Shown: one piece after another, positions 28,214 to 35,986 of the stretch
Layout: every line of letters starts with the position of its first letter
Position numbering within the stretch: the stretch's first letter is position 1
NCBI GenBank assembly: GCA_905478665.1
Contig: CAJQJL010000077.1
Location: forward strand, 1-58,668
Direction of reading: 5' to 3'
Length of the DNA: 58,668 nucleotides
Origin: an uncultured Flavobacteriales bacterium
GTDB lineage: Bacteria > Bacteroidota > Bacteroidia > Flavobacteriales_D > Crocinitomicaceae
Notes under the pieces: model-generated
The model's input: only the letters and a program-made list of their open reading frames with translations
Told to the model about the DNA's origin: nothing
Database searches by the model: none
Position numbers and translations under genes: made by a program

Positions 28214-28321
28214 CGGTATTTAGATCGTCTGATGATTAGATTTGCTTCGCTTTTCGAGAATCAAATCTTGTGACAGCTCAAGATCCGGGATATTCAGATC
28301 TGGAAAATTCACGGCTTCATT

Positions 28322-28350
28322 TTTGCATACAGCGGAAAAGGATAAATTTG
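28322..28350 (+). promoter_or_regulatory. Promoter of the envelope cassette
   Basis: TTTG (28322-28325), 17 bases, then a perfect -7 element TAAATTTG (28343-28350). The -7 element ends only 4 bases before the ATG at 28355, so transcription would begin at or near the start codon and the mRNA could be leaderless or nearly so. Confidence 0.5.
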
Positions 28351-28354
28351 TACT

Positions 28355-29032
28355 ATGAAAATACGCTTCATCATTTTGGCAACACTTTTTTTCTCATTTG
28401 TGGGATGCGTCGAAATTATTGATGATCTGTCTCTAAATGAAGACGGAAGTGGAACTTTTCGATATACGATTAACCTTAGTTCAAGTAAAGTTAAAATCAA
28501 CTCCCTTCTTGCCTTGGACAGTTTGGACGGAAAAAAAGTCCCAACAATTGGCGAAATCACCAGAAAATCGGACAAAATTATTGAGCTACTCAAAACCAAA
28601 GAAGGAATTTCCGAGGTGACTTACAATGCCGATTACGATAATTTTATTTTTAAATTAAAATGTGAGTTCTCTTCGCTAAAAGCCCTTCAAGATGCAATTC
28701 GAGATGTTGTTAAGTCGGAAAACGGGAACAAAACCATTCCTGAACTTGAACAAACCTGGCTGACATTTGAGAGCAATAAACTTGTGCGATCTATACCGCA
28801 AATTGCCGTCAAAAAAACCAAAGAAATTAATATAGACGACCGCGCGCTTTTGAAAAAAGGCAGTTATACTTCCATCACCCGATTTTATAAAGAGGTCGAT
28901 CGATTTGACAATGAAAGTTGCGCCATTTCAAAAAACAGAAAGGCTGTAATGATTCGTACCGATCCCTATTCGCTCACCCAAAATCCCAATTTGCTGGATA
29001 ACTCTATATATCTGGTGAAAACAGGTGAGTGA
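28355..29032 (+). CDS. Exported lipoprotein of unknown function
   Basis: This 225-residue protein has a lipoprotein signal peptide with lipobox FVGC (Cys 18), so it should be anchored to a membrane facing the periplasm or outside. The mature start IIDDLSLNEDGSGTFRYTINL is the conserved opening of LppM/DUF3153-like lipoproteins, in which a beta hairpin carries N-x-D-G-S-G-T. No catalytic motif was found. It stands directly upstream of two larger exported proteins and shares their orientation, suggesting one functional unit. The family link is from memory and weak. Confidence 0.75.
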   Translation: MKIRFIILATLFFSFVGCVEIIDDLSLNEDGSGTFRYTINLSSSKVKINSLLALDSLDGKKVPTIGEITRKSDKIIELLKTKEGISEVTYNADYDNFIFKLKCEFSSLKALQDAIRDVVKSENGNKTIPELEQTWLTFESNKLVRSIPQIAVKKTKEINIDDRALLKKGSYTSITRFYKEVDRFDNESCAISKNRKAVMIRTDPYSLTQNPNLLDNSIYLVKTGE

Positions 29033-29047
29033 GGTTTCAATTTTTAG

Positions 29048-29055
29048 TATTTTTG
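29048..29055 (+). promoter_or_regulatory. -7 element before the DUF4836-like gene
   Basis: TATTTTTG fits TAnnTTTG and lies 43 bases before the ATG at 29099, in the 66-base gap after the lipoprotein gene. A matching -33 element was not seen, so it may add an internal start site to the cassette. Confidence 0.4.
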
Positions 29056-29098
29056 ATACATAAATTTCCGCAGATAAATCCGGAAAAAAGATTCTACC

Positions 29099-31015
29099 AT
29101 GAGAATATTCACTACTGGCCTCATCTTGCTTCTTGCAAGTCATTGTTTTTCGCAAAAATCTGAGGATCTCGTACCACAGCAAGCTGTTTCGGTTTTTAGC
29201 ATTAACAACGTTAATTTGCTGCAAAAAATATCACTTGACGATCTTGTGAAGTATGAATTCATGGAAGAGGTTCAACAAGAGTTATTCGATGGATCTACTT
29301 CAGGAAAAACCTTGAAGGATTCAGGAATTGATTTTGATCAAAAAGTAAATGTTTTCTTCGGCAGAACGGCAGATTTCGAATTATCTGGCTTCACCTTTGG
29401 AGTTAAAGACCGATCGCAACTTTTTGAAGTATTCGATGATTTCCTGCCAACGGAAAGCGATTATGAAGGAGTTGATTTCTACGTTTCCTATTTCAACCGT
29501 ATCGCAATTCAGGGCAATTCGGGAATATTATTTCGAGTGACACCAAGCATGAATCTTGTGAATACGATTACTGATTCCATTTGGTATGCAAGAGGAAATG
29601 ACTATCCATGGACATGGGAGGAATCCTTTGATGAGCTATTGCTTGATATGGAAGAAAATGGTGAATTCGATGAGGACGAAGAATCAGAAGATGGAGACGT
29701 AGACGTTGAGTTTTTTGAAGAAATGGAAACAGAAGAGAATACTTCATCTCCAATAGAAAATTCTGAACTTCCCGTTGCGGATGAGGATCCAACAAGTAAA
29801 ACCTATTATGAACTTCGCGATTCTGTGGAGTTCGCCTTACAAGCCGAGCATTTGAATTCCGTATGCGAAGATCTTTTTGTTAACGGAGATAATCTGATCA
29901 AATTCTCAAGCGAATTCAAAAATCAAGTAGCACGCCCTTCAGAGGGAACTTTCTATTTTGATAATTCACGGACGCTCCGAAAAAATAGTGATTTCATTTA
30001 TCTCAGACGCCTTTATCCTAGTTTCTACAAAAAGTTAGAGGAGCTATACTATGGCAATGTGATGTTAGGTGATTTGATCATCAATGATAATTCAATCGAA
30101 CTTGAGCTTAATGCACACTACGGTGATAAGTTGGGGTCTATTTACAAGGAAATGACCAATGCTAAGTTCGATAAGAATGCGTTGAAATATGTCCCTAAGG
30201 ACAACAGTTCCTTCTTCACATTCCGACTCAATATGCGTGAAGCATACGAACAGATGTACGAAGTTATGCACCCATTGTTGGAAAGTGAAGCGGATAAGAG
30301 TCGTTCATTTTCTTCAAGCCTCTTGTTTCTTGAACTTTGGGATGATTTTGTAAACAAAGACGCAATTTTTGGCACTTATCAAGGCAATATGTTTGGTGCG
30401 TACAACGGAATCCAAAAAGTAAAAACTAAGAAATTTGTTTTTGAATACGATGAGGAAACTTTTGAATATACGGAACAGGAAGTTGAAGCCGAAGAAGATA
30501 TGCCACTCTTTACACTTGGTTTCTCAACTGAGCGTTCCGATATCCCAGAAAAAATACTCAGACACATTGAACGCACGAATAGCTATTGCAGACGACAAGG
30601 CGACTATTGGGTATTCAATAAAGCCATACTCAACTCGGCACCCTTATTTGTGCTTTCTAAAAATGGCCTACTTATTTTCACCAATGACGAAGATTTAGTA
30701 ATGAATCATTCTGACGGATATGGATCAGACGCACTGAGCAAGGCGCATGTTAAGAAGGCGAAAAAGAGCGGTTTCCTTTATGCATACACAGACCTTGGAA
30801 AGGCGATTGAAAATGTCCCGCGCGAGTTATTCAATGATGAAGAAAATGAATTGATTGATGTCGTACGTGGCAAATCTGGTAAAATTGAATTTACTTCTTC
30901 TGAAACATCCTCCGCTAAAACTTCGTTTAACCTAGCATATGACTTTGAAGGCGATACTGATGCCTCAACATATATTTTGGATTTAATCAATAGCTTATAC
31001 GTCATCTCAAAGTAA
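29099..31015 (+). CDS. DUF4836-like exported protein with acidic insert
   Basis: This 638-residue protein has a signal peptide (IFTTGLILLLASHCFSQ) and a two-part body. The first part opens with VPQQAVSVFSINNVNLLQKI and has the SGIDFDQKVNVFFGR and FTFGVKDRSQLFEVF segments, the pattern of DUF4836 Bacteroidota proteins. A strongly acidic stretch follows (about 180-225, many Glu and Asp). A second copy of the fold starts near 370 (YVPKDNSSFFTFRLNMREAYEQM). No enzymatic motif is visible. The repeated fold and acidity suggest a binding or assembly role outside the inner membrane, which is inference. It is followed 12 bases later by a related gene. Confidence 0.7.
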   Translation: MRIFTTGLILLLASHCFSQKSEDLVPQQAVSVFSINNVNLLQKISLDDLVKYEFMEEVQQELFDGSTSGKTLKDSGIDFDQKVNVFFGRTADFELSGFTFGVKDRSQLFEVFDDFLPTESDYEGVDFYVSYFNRIAIQGNSGILFRVTPSMNLVNTITDSIWYARGNDYPWTWEESFDELLLDMEENGEFDEDEESEDGDVDVEFFEEMETEENTSSPIENSELPVADEDPTSKTYYELRDSVEFALQAEHLNSVCEDLFVNGDNLIKFSSEFKNQVARPSEGTFYFDNSRTLRKNSDFIYLRRLYPSFYKKLEELYYGNVMLGDLIINDNSIELELNAHYGDKLGSIYKEMTNAKFDKNALKYVPKDNSSFFTFRLNMREAYEQMYEVMHPLLESEADKSRSFSSSLLFLELWDDFVNKDAIFGTYQGNMFGAYNGIQKVKTKKFVFEYDEETFEYTEQEVEAEEDMPLFTLGFSTERSDIPEKILRHIERTNSYCRRQGDYWVFNKAILNSAPLFVLSKNGLLIFTNDEDLVMNHSDGYGSDALSKAHVKKAKKSGFLYAYTDLGKAIENVPRELFNDEENELIDVVRGKSGKIEFTSSETSSAKTSFNLAYDFEGDTDASTYILDLINSLYVISK

Positions 31016-31027
31016 CGAGCAATCGGA

Positions 31028-32377
31028 ATGTATCGGAATCTCCTTATAATTTTTGCGCTCGCCGTTGGTTTGGCTGCGTTGCTTATTTGGCAGCCTTGGA
31101 GTAGAGAAGTAGAACTGCCTCCGCGCATCTATGACCGGCTCCCTGAAGCTGAAATTATTGGTGTTTCTAATGTCTTAGAACTCTCTTCTTCACTTTCGGA
31201 AACAATGTTCTACTACAAAATTCCGTTTAGAGATTTAATCTCACCAGATTTCATTTTGAGTCAGGGCAAAAACTATGGACTAGATGTACAATCTCCTGTC
31301 TTTTTCTTTATGAATGAAGAAGACAACTTACCTGACGATTGGGGCGTAATATTATCGGTACGGGACAGCAGTAAAGTACGCGAGGGCATTGAACATTTGA
31401 AGAAATTTGTAGAAATCAAAACACGTGAAGTCCACAAAACTAAGGTGTACAGCTCTCCTGAATATAATGCACATATCGTCTACGGTGATGATTGGATTTT
31501 CCTTTATCAAGGAGACCACCTAGCGACAATTCTAAAAAGTGTAGTATTTGCAAAACACAACGAAATTTCTCCAAGATGGCGCGCATTCGTTAATGAAAAT
31601 ACGGATGCCACGGTCGGCCTTGTTGCTAGCATTACCTCCGATAAATTTAATGACTACGGTATTGAATCTGCCAAGATTGCGCTTTCCAACGATTCAAGTA
31701 GCCTTATTTTTAATACTTCTATTACCCAGTTCGATTCTCTTTCATTTCAAACAAAGGAATTTGGCTATTCATTCGACCCGCAAGAATTTACAAGGTACTT
31801 AGTCAACCTACATTTTGACATTGACAAACTTAGAAAAAGACCAAACGATCCAATTTACAAAGGTCTCAAGGAGGTTGGTTCAAAAGTTGGTTTTCCAGTT
31901 GGAAAGTTCCTGGACGCGTGGGAAGGAGATGTTGCATTTCGGCAAGGCGGAATCGAAACGATCACAGAGAAGTACATAGAATCGGAACTTGATGATAATT
32001 TTAACATCACCGAAGTCACTAAATATCGCAAGGTCAAAGTTTCTGGATTTTCACTCTATTTATCAATGAATGAGCAGCTTCCTACGTTGGTTAATCAATT
32101 GGAGTCGAAGGGCATTTTGACAGGAAACGGTCAGAAACACCGTCTTCTTTTCTCTCCTCCTCTGCGGATGCACACCAGCGATAGTGCATTGGTTTTTCAC
32201 ACAAGCAGATACCGTCCCGAATTGCTCAAAGACAGTGTCAATAATGTTATGTGGTCGTTCAATTACACCCCTGTGCAATTTTATGTGGACTCTACATCGA
32301 CAAAAACAGTTTATGGAAGAATACAACTCCCACTCAAAAAAATCATCTCAGACAATATTCCTGAGCTCATGAGATAA
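31028..32377 (+). CDS. Membrane-anchored relative of the DUF4836-like protein
   Basis: This 449-residue protein has one uncleaved N-terminal helix (NLLIIFALAVGLAALLIW) and a large exported domain. Its order of motifs mirrors the upstream protein: IIGVSNVLELSS, then NYGLDVQSPVFFFM, GVILSVRDSSKVREGIEHL and a basic-polar C-terminal half. This suggests, without alignment, that the two are distant paralogues. No catalytic residues were recognised. It sits 12 bases after the DUF4836-like gene and 5 bases before the DUF1801 gene. Confidence 0.65.
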   Translation: MYRNLLIIFALAVGLAALLIWQPWSREVELPPRIYDRLPEAEIIGVSNVLELSSSLSETMFYYKIPFRDLISPDFILSQGKNYGLDVQSPVFFFMNEEDNLPDDWGVILSVRDSSKVREGIEHLKKFVEIKTREVHKTKVYSSPEYNAHIVYGDDWIFLYQGDHLATILKSVVFAKHNEISPRWRAFVNENTDATVGLVASITSDKFNDYGIESAKIALSNDSSSLIFNTSITQFDSLSFQTKEFGYSFDPQEFTRYLVNLHFDIDKLRKRPNDPIYKGLKEVGSKVGFPVGKFLDAWEGDVAFRQGGIETITEKYIESELDDNFNITEVTKYRKVKVSGFSLYLSMNEQLPTLVNQLESKGILTGNGQKHRLLFSPPLRMHTSDSALVFHTSRYRPELLKDSVNNVMWSFNYTPVQFYVDSTSTKTVYGRIQLPLKKIISDNIPELMR

Positions 32378-32382
32378 GTGCT

Positions 32383-32727
32383 ATGGGAATCGAACGCTAC
32401 TTTTCAGAACATGGAAACGACCATATAGCAATCTTGCAACAAGTACATGGATTTATTCTTGACACGCATCCAGGGATTCTGGCAGCCATTAAATATACCG
32501 TTCCGTTTTATACTCTTAAAAAGGGGCTCTTTTACTTCAGTGTACAAAAAAACGTACCAATTCTCGGGGTTGTTCAAGGCCATTTACTAAAGGAGGTACA
32601 TCATCTGCTCGACTTTACAAACCGAAAACAGGTTGGTCACTTCCAGCTGACAAATATGACAGAACAACGCTATACCGATTTATTCTCGGTGATTGCAGCT
32701 GCAGTTGAATTTGATTTAAAACGATAG
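32383..32727 (+). CDS. DUF1801 (YdhG-like) small protein
   Basis: This 114-residue cytoplasmic protein fits the DUF1801/YdhG family: an N-terminal helix, then AAIKYTVPFYTLKKGLFYFSVQKN, where the I-K-Y-x-x-P-F-Y segment is diagnostic. The family is structurally known but has no agreed function. It begins 5 bases after the previous stop codon and so probably is the last gene of the envelope cassette transcript, even though it has no signal peptide. Confidence 0.85.
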   Translation: MGIERYFSEHGNDHIAILQQVHGFILDTHPGILAAIKYTVPFYTLKKGLFYFSVQKNVPILGVVQGHLLKEVHHLLDFTNRKQVGHFQLTNMTEQRYTDLFSVIAAAVEFDLKR

Positions 32728-32817
32728 GTTTTCATTGAACATCTTGGTGTCAATAACTCCCACGAGTTTTCTGATAAAATGTCTAATATCCCGTTAACTT
32801 AATGGTAAAATTAGCCT

Positions 32818-34179
32818 ATGCCCAAAAAAGACACCGATTCAGTAAATTCTTCACCCGCCAAAGGGAAAAAAATCTATGTAATAGATACTTCGGTATTGTT
32901 GCATGACCATCAGGCAATAACGACATTCGGAAAGAACGATGTAGCCGTCCCGATTACTGTATTGGAAGAGCTTGACAAATTCAAAATCGGAAATGACACA
33001 AAGAACTTTTCTGCTAGAGAGGTCATTCGTTTCATCGATAAATTGTCGGCAAATGGTAGTTTGCAAGAGTGGATTTCACTCGGAAAAGGTCTTGGGAAAT
33101 TTAAGGTTGTTTTCGCAATGAATCCTGAGGGAATTGATGCAGAGAACATCTATGCCAAAGGGAAGAATGATCACAAAATCATCAACGCTGCTCTTTTTCT
33201 CAAAGAAAAGGAAAAGAAGACAGACGTTGTCATGGTGACCAAGGATATCAACTTGCGCATTAAAGCCAAGGCGCTTGGACTAAATGCTGAAGATTACGAA
33301 ACAGGAAAGGTAGCCTCGGAAACGACGCAAAGATCAAGTGTTTATACCATAGATAATGTTGATTCAGATCAAATTCGTCAAATTTTCACCAAAGGGAAAA
33401 TCGAAGAAAACGGCATTTTAGGTACGCGAAAAGTTGCCAACGGCTATTACATTTTAAAAAATGGAAAAACATCTTCTCTGGCTGTCTATAATCCTCAGCT
33501 TGATCAAATTGAACGTATTGAGAAAGAATTTGTTTACGGTATTAAACCAAAAAATGCTGAGCAAGCCTTTGCTTTCAATGCGCTTTTAAATCCAGCGATT
33601 CGCCTAGTGGCTCTGCAAGGTGTTGCAGGAACGGGAAAAACGCTTCTTGCACTTGCCTCAGCTCTTGAACAAAGCAAAAAATTTCATCAAATTATTCTGG
33701 CGCGACCCATCGTTCCACTTTCAAATAAAGAAATCGGTTTTTTACCAGGAGACGCAAGCGATAAAATTGGACCATACATGGAACCTTTATGGGACAACTT
33801 GAAATTCATCAAGGCACAATTTGGCGAAAACGAGCGTAAGCACAAAGCCATTCTTGAAATGGAAGAGAACGGGAAGATTATCATATCGCCACTTGCATTT
33901 ATTCGTGGAAGAAGCTTATCGAACATAATTTTCATCATCGATGAAGCTCAAAATCTGACGCCGCACGAAATCAAGACAATTATCACACGTGCAGGTGAAA
34001 ACACAAAAATCATCTTCACAGGAGATATCAACCAAATTGACACGCCATACTTGGATGAAAACAGTAACGGACTCGCTTATTTGGTAGATCGTTTGAAAGG
34101 ACAACACTTGTTCGCACATGTGAAGCTGGAAAAAGGAGAACGTTCCGAATTGGCCAACCTAGCGAATGATCTACTCTAA
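32818..34179 (+). CDS. PIN-PhoH ATPase (PhoH2-like)
   Basis: This 453-residue protein joins an N-terminal PIN ribonuclease domain (about 18-160, acidic residues D23, E50/E51, D142) to a C-terminal PhoH ATPase (about 245-453). Walker A is GVAGTGKT (268-275) and Walker B is IIDEAQN (373-379). PhoH2 proteins are RNA helicases/RNases that unwind and cut RNA in the cytoplasm. Length matches the YlaK/PhoH2 group. It stands 90 bases after the DUF1801 gene, with no clear promoter, and 17 bases before the SGNH gene. No antitoxin-like PhoAT gene precedes it. Confidence 0.93.
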   Translation: MPKKDTDSVNSSPAKGKKIYVIDTSVLLHDHQAITTFGKNDVAVPITVLEELDKFKIGNDTKNFSAREVIRFIDKLSANGSLQEWISLGKGLGKFKVVFAMNPEGIDAENIYAKGKNDHKIINAALFLKEKEKKTDVVMVTKDINLRIKAKALGLNAEDYETGKVASETTQRSSVYTIDNVDSDQIRQIFTKGKIEENGILGTRKVANGYYILKNGKTSSLAVYNPQLDQIERIEKEFVYGIKPKNAEQAFAFNALLNPAIRLVALQGVAGTGKTLLALASALEQSKKFHQIILARPIVPLSNKEIGFLPGDASDKIGPYMEPLWDNLKFIKAQFGENERKHKAILEMEENGKIIISPLAFIRGRSLSNIIFIIDEAQNLTPHEIKTIITRAGENTKIIFTGDINQIDTPYLDENSNGLAYLVDRLKGQHLFAHVKLEKGERSELANLANDLL

Positions 34180-34196
34180 GCATAACGCCTCTTTTA

Positions 34197-35522
34197 ATGC
34201 GTAAAAGTCCTTCGAAATTAAAACGGTATGCACGCATTATCGGGTATAACCTCCTTGCGATCTTTGTGCTCTTGAGTTTAATTGAATTCGGCTTTAACTA
34301 TTATTTGAATAATCCTTCCAATTCTCCGGCATGGTTGAAGCAATCACTTCGGTCATACTATGAAAATCAAGACAGGCAAATTATTCAGTTTCTACCAGAA
34401 TGTGCGCATTACAGCGATGCTCTTTTCTATGAATTGAACCAAGGTGAGTTTCATTTTTCAAATCGCGAATTTGGCAATCAGTATACCATTAACTCAGCAG
34501 GATTTCGAGATGATGAGGCCTCACTCAACTTTCCAAAAATTATTGCCTTAGGCGATTCATATACGATGGGATGGGGAGTCGATCAAAACCAAACCTTCGT
34601 CAGTTTGATTGAGACTGAACTTGGCGTTAATGTGCTAAATACAGGCGTGTCCTCATATGGAACAGCGCGCGAGGTACTTTCGTTGAAGAAAGTCAATTTG
34701 GACAGTTTACAATACGTCTTCATTCAGTATTGTCCTAATGATTTCAACGAAAACAAAAAATTCATGATCGCAGAAGATTCATTGGTTATTTCGAAAAAAG
34801 AAGACTGGAACAAAACAGTTGTAGATCATGCGGAAACCACTGGTTATTATTTATTCAAGCATCTTCTTCATATTATTCCTTCTTTCAGTACACCGTCAAC
34901 AGGCCAAATTTTTCGTGCGGGAATTCCATCAACGGAACAATTCAAGGTCAGTGAGGAACGGGCATTTTTAAATGTTCTTAAAAAAACACAGATTCTTCCC
35001 AAAGATGTACAGATAATCTTGTTTTCCTTGGAGGCTGAGCAATGTCACAATGGATTCATCACAGGCGTTAAAAAGCTGCTTGAGAAAGAACATGGCTCTT
35101 CATTGTTCGATAGAATTTCATTTGTGGATCTAACGGGGAAAATCACTTCCAACGAGCGCTACTTACTCGATCCACATCTCAACAAAAAAGGTCATGAAGT
35201 CGTTGCAGATGCACTCTTGGAACATCTTAAGGAACTAAAATTGAAGGGCAAAAAAGAATCTTGGTATTATGGCAACGGCAATCTGGGGTACGTTTGCGAC
35301 TATCAAAACGGCTTAAAGCATGGAGTCTTCAAGTCGTATTGGGACAATGGAAAGCCATCGAGAATCTGTCATTTTGAAAAAGGCAAAAAGGAAGGTGAAG
35401 AAGTAAATTACACCCAAAACGGATGGATCTTTGAACGCAAGAACTACAAAAATGATGTTTTATCAGGTAGCCATCTGACATTTGATAGTTTAGGAAATGT
35501 GATTGACAGTGTTTACTACTGA
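34197..35522 (+). CDS. Membrane-anchored SGNH hydrolase with MORN-like tail
   Basis: This 441-residue protein has a basic N terminus and one membrane helix (about 15-33), then an SGNH/GDSL hydrolase domain: block I ALGDSYTMGWG (Ser 121), a Gly at NTGVSSYG, the Asn block QYCPNDFNEN, and the Asp-His pair in LLDPHLNKKGH near 320. After residue ~340 come MORN-like repeats typical of Bacteroidota: GNLGYVCDYQNGLKHGVF, YWDNGKPSRICHFEKGKKEG and a third copy. The hydrolase probably deacylates a surface glycan or lipid from the periplasmic side; the substrate is unknown. Its stop overlaps the convergent GNAT gene by 7 bases. Confidence 0.85.
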   Translation: MRKSPSKLKRYARIIGYNLLAIFVLLSLIEFGFNYYLNNPSNSPAWLKQSLRSYYENQDRQIIQFLPECAHYSDALFYELNQGEFHFSNREFGNQYTINSAGFRDDEASLNFPKIIALGDSYTMGWGVDQNQTFVSLIETELGVNVLNTGVSSYGTAREVLSLKKVNLDSLQYVFIQYCPNDFNENKKFMIAEDSLVISKKEDWNKTVVDHAETTGYYLFKHLLHIIPSFSTPSTGQIFRAGIPSTEQFKVSEERAFLNVLKKTQILPKDVQIILFSLEAEQCHNGFITGVKKLLEKEHGSSLFDRISFVDLTGKITSNERYLLDPHLNKKGHEVVADALLEHLKELKLKGKKESWYYGNGNLGYVCDYQNGLKHGVFKSYWDNGKPSRICHFEKGKKEGEEVNYTQNGWIFERKNYKNDVLSGSHLTFDSLGNVIDSVYY

Positions 35523-35986
35523 GTCAATTTACCCTCATTCTCACGGAAAAACATACGTCCATTGTACCAATCCTTATCGATGGTAGCACCTTTCCGTTCA
35601 TAGAAGTCGATTGCAAGTTGGTTCCAATCCAATACTTGCCAATCCATTCGCGCTACCTTCCGTTCCTTTGCGATTGCTACAACAGCATCAAACAACTTTG
35701 ATCCAGCGTGAAGATTTCTCTTTTCTGGAAGTACATATAAATCTTCAAGATAGATACATGGACCTTTCCATGTGGAATAGGAAGTGTAATAGATGGCAAA
35801 TCCGATAACCTCTCCTGCTTCTTCGGCAACAATAGCCTCACAGTAGTTCTCTTCAAAAATATGGCGTGTGAGCCCTTCTACGGTGTTCTTTACTTCATGA
35901 GGTTCTTTCTCATATTCAGCCAATCCTTTGATCAAATCAAGAATCGCTGAAACATCCTTCCGTTCTGCTTCTCGAATTTCAACCAT
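35516..35986 (-). CDS. GNAT acetyltransferase, diamine/thialysine type
   Basis: This 156-residue protein is a GNAT-fold N-acetyltransferase that most resembles spermidine/thialysine N-acetyltransferases (SSAT). Matching segments are GFAIYYTSYSTWKGPCIYLEDLYV, split here into GFAIYYTSYSTW and IYLEDLYV, the acetyl-CoA loop RNLHAGSKLFDAV (with an atypical HAGS in place of RGxGxG/A) and WNQLAIDFYERKGA. The ATG overlaps the sprA stop codon (TAATG), so it is likely translated from the sprA transcript. The acetylated amine is not known. Confidence 0.88.
   Translation of the reverse strand: MVEIREAERKDVSAILDLIKGLAEYEKEPHEVKNTVEGLTRHIFEENYCEAIVAEEAGEVIGFAIYYTSYSTWKGPCIYLEDLYVLPEKRNLHAGSKLFDAVVAIAKERKVARMDWQVLDWNQLAIDFYERKGATIDKDWYNGRMFFRENEGKLTQ

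Noticed and set aside
28229-28268. AGATTTG/CAAATCT inverted repeat in the divergent gap
   Set aside because: The inner part does not pair well, there is no T run, and the sequence is AT-rich enough for chance.
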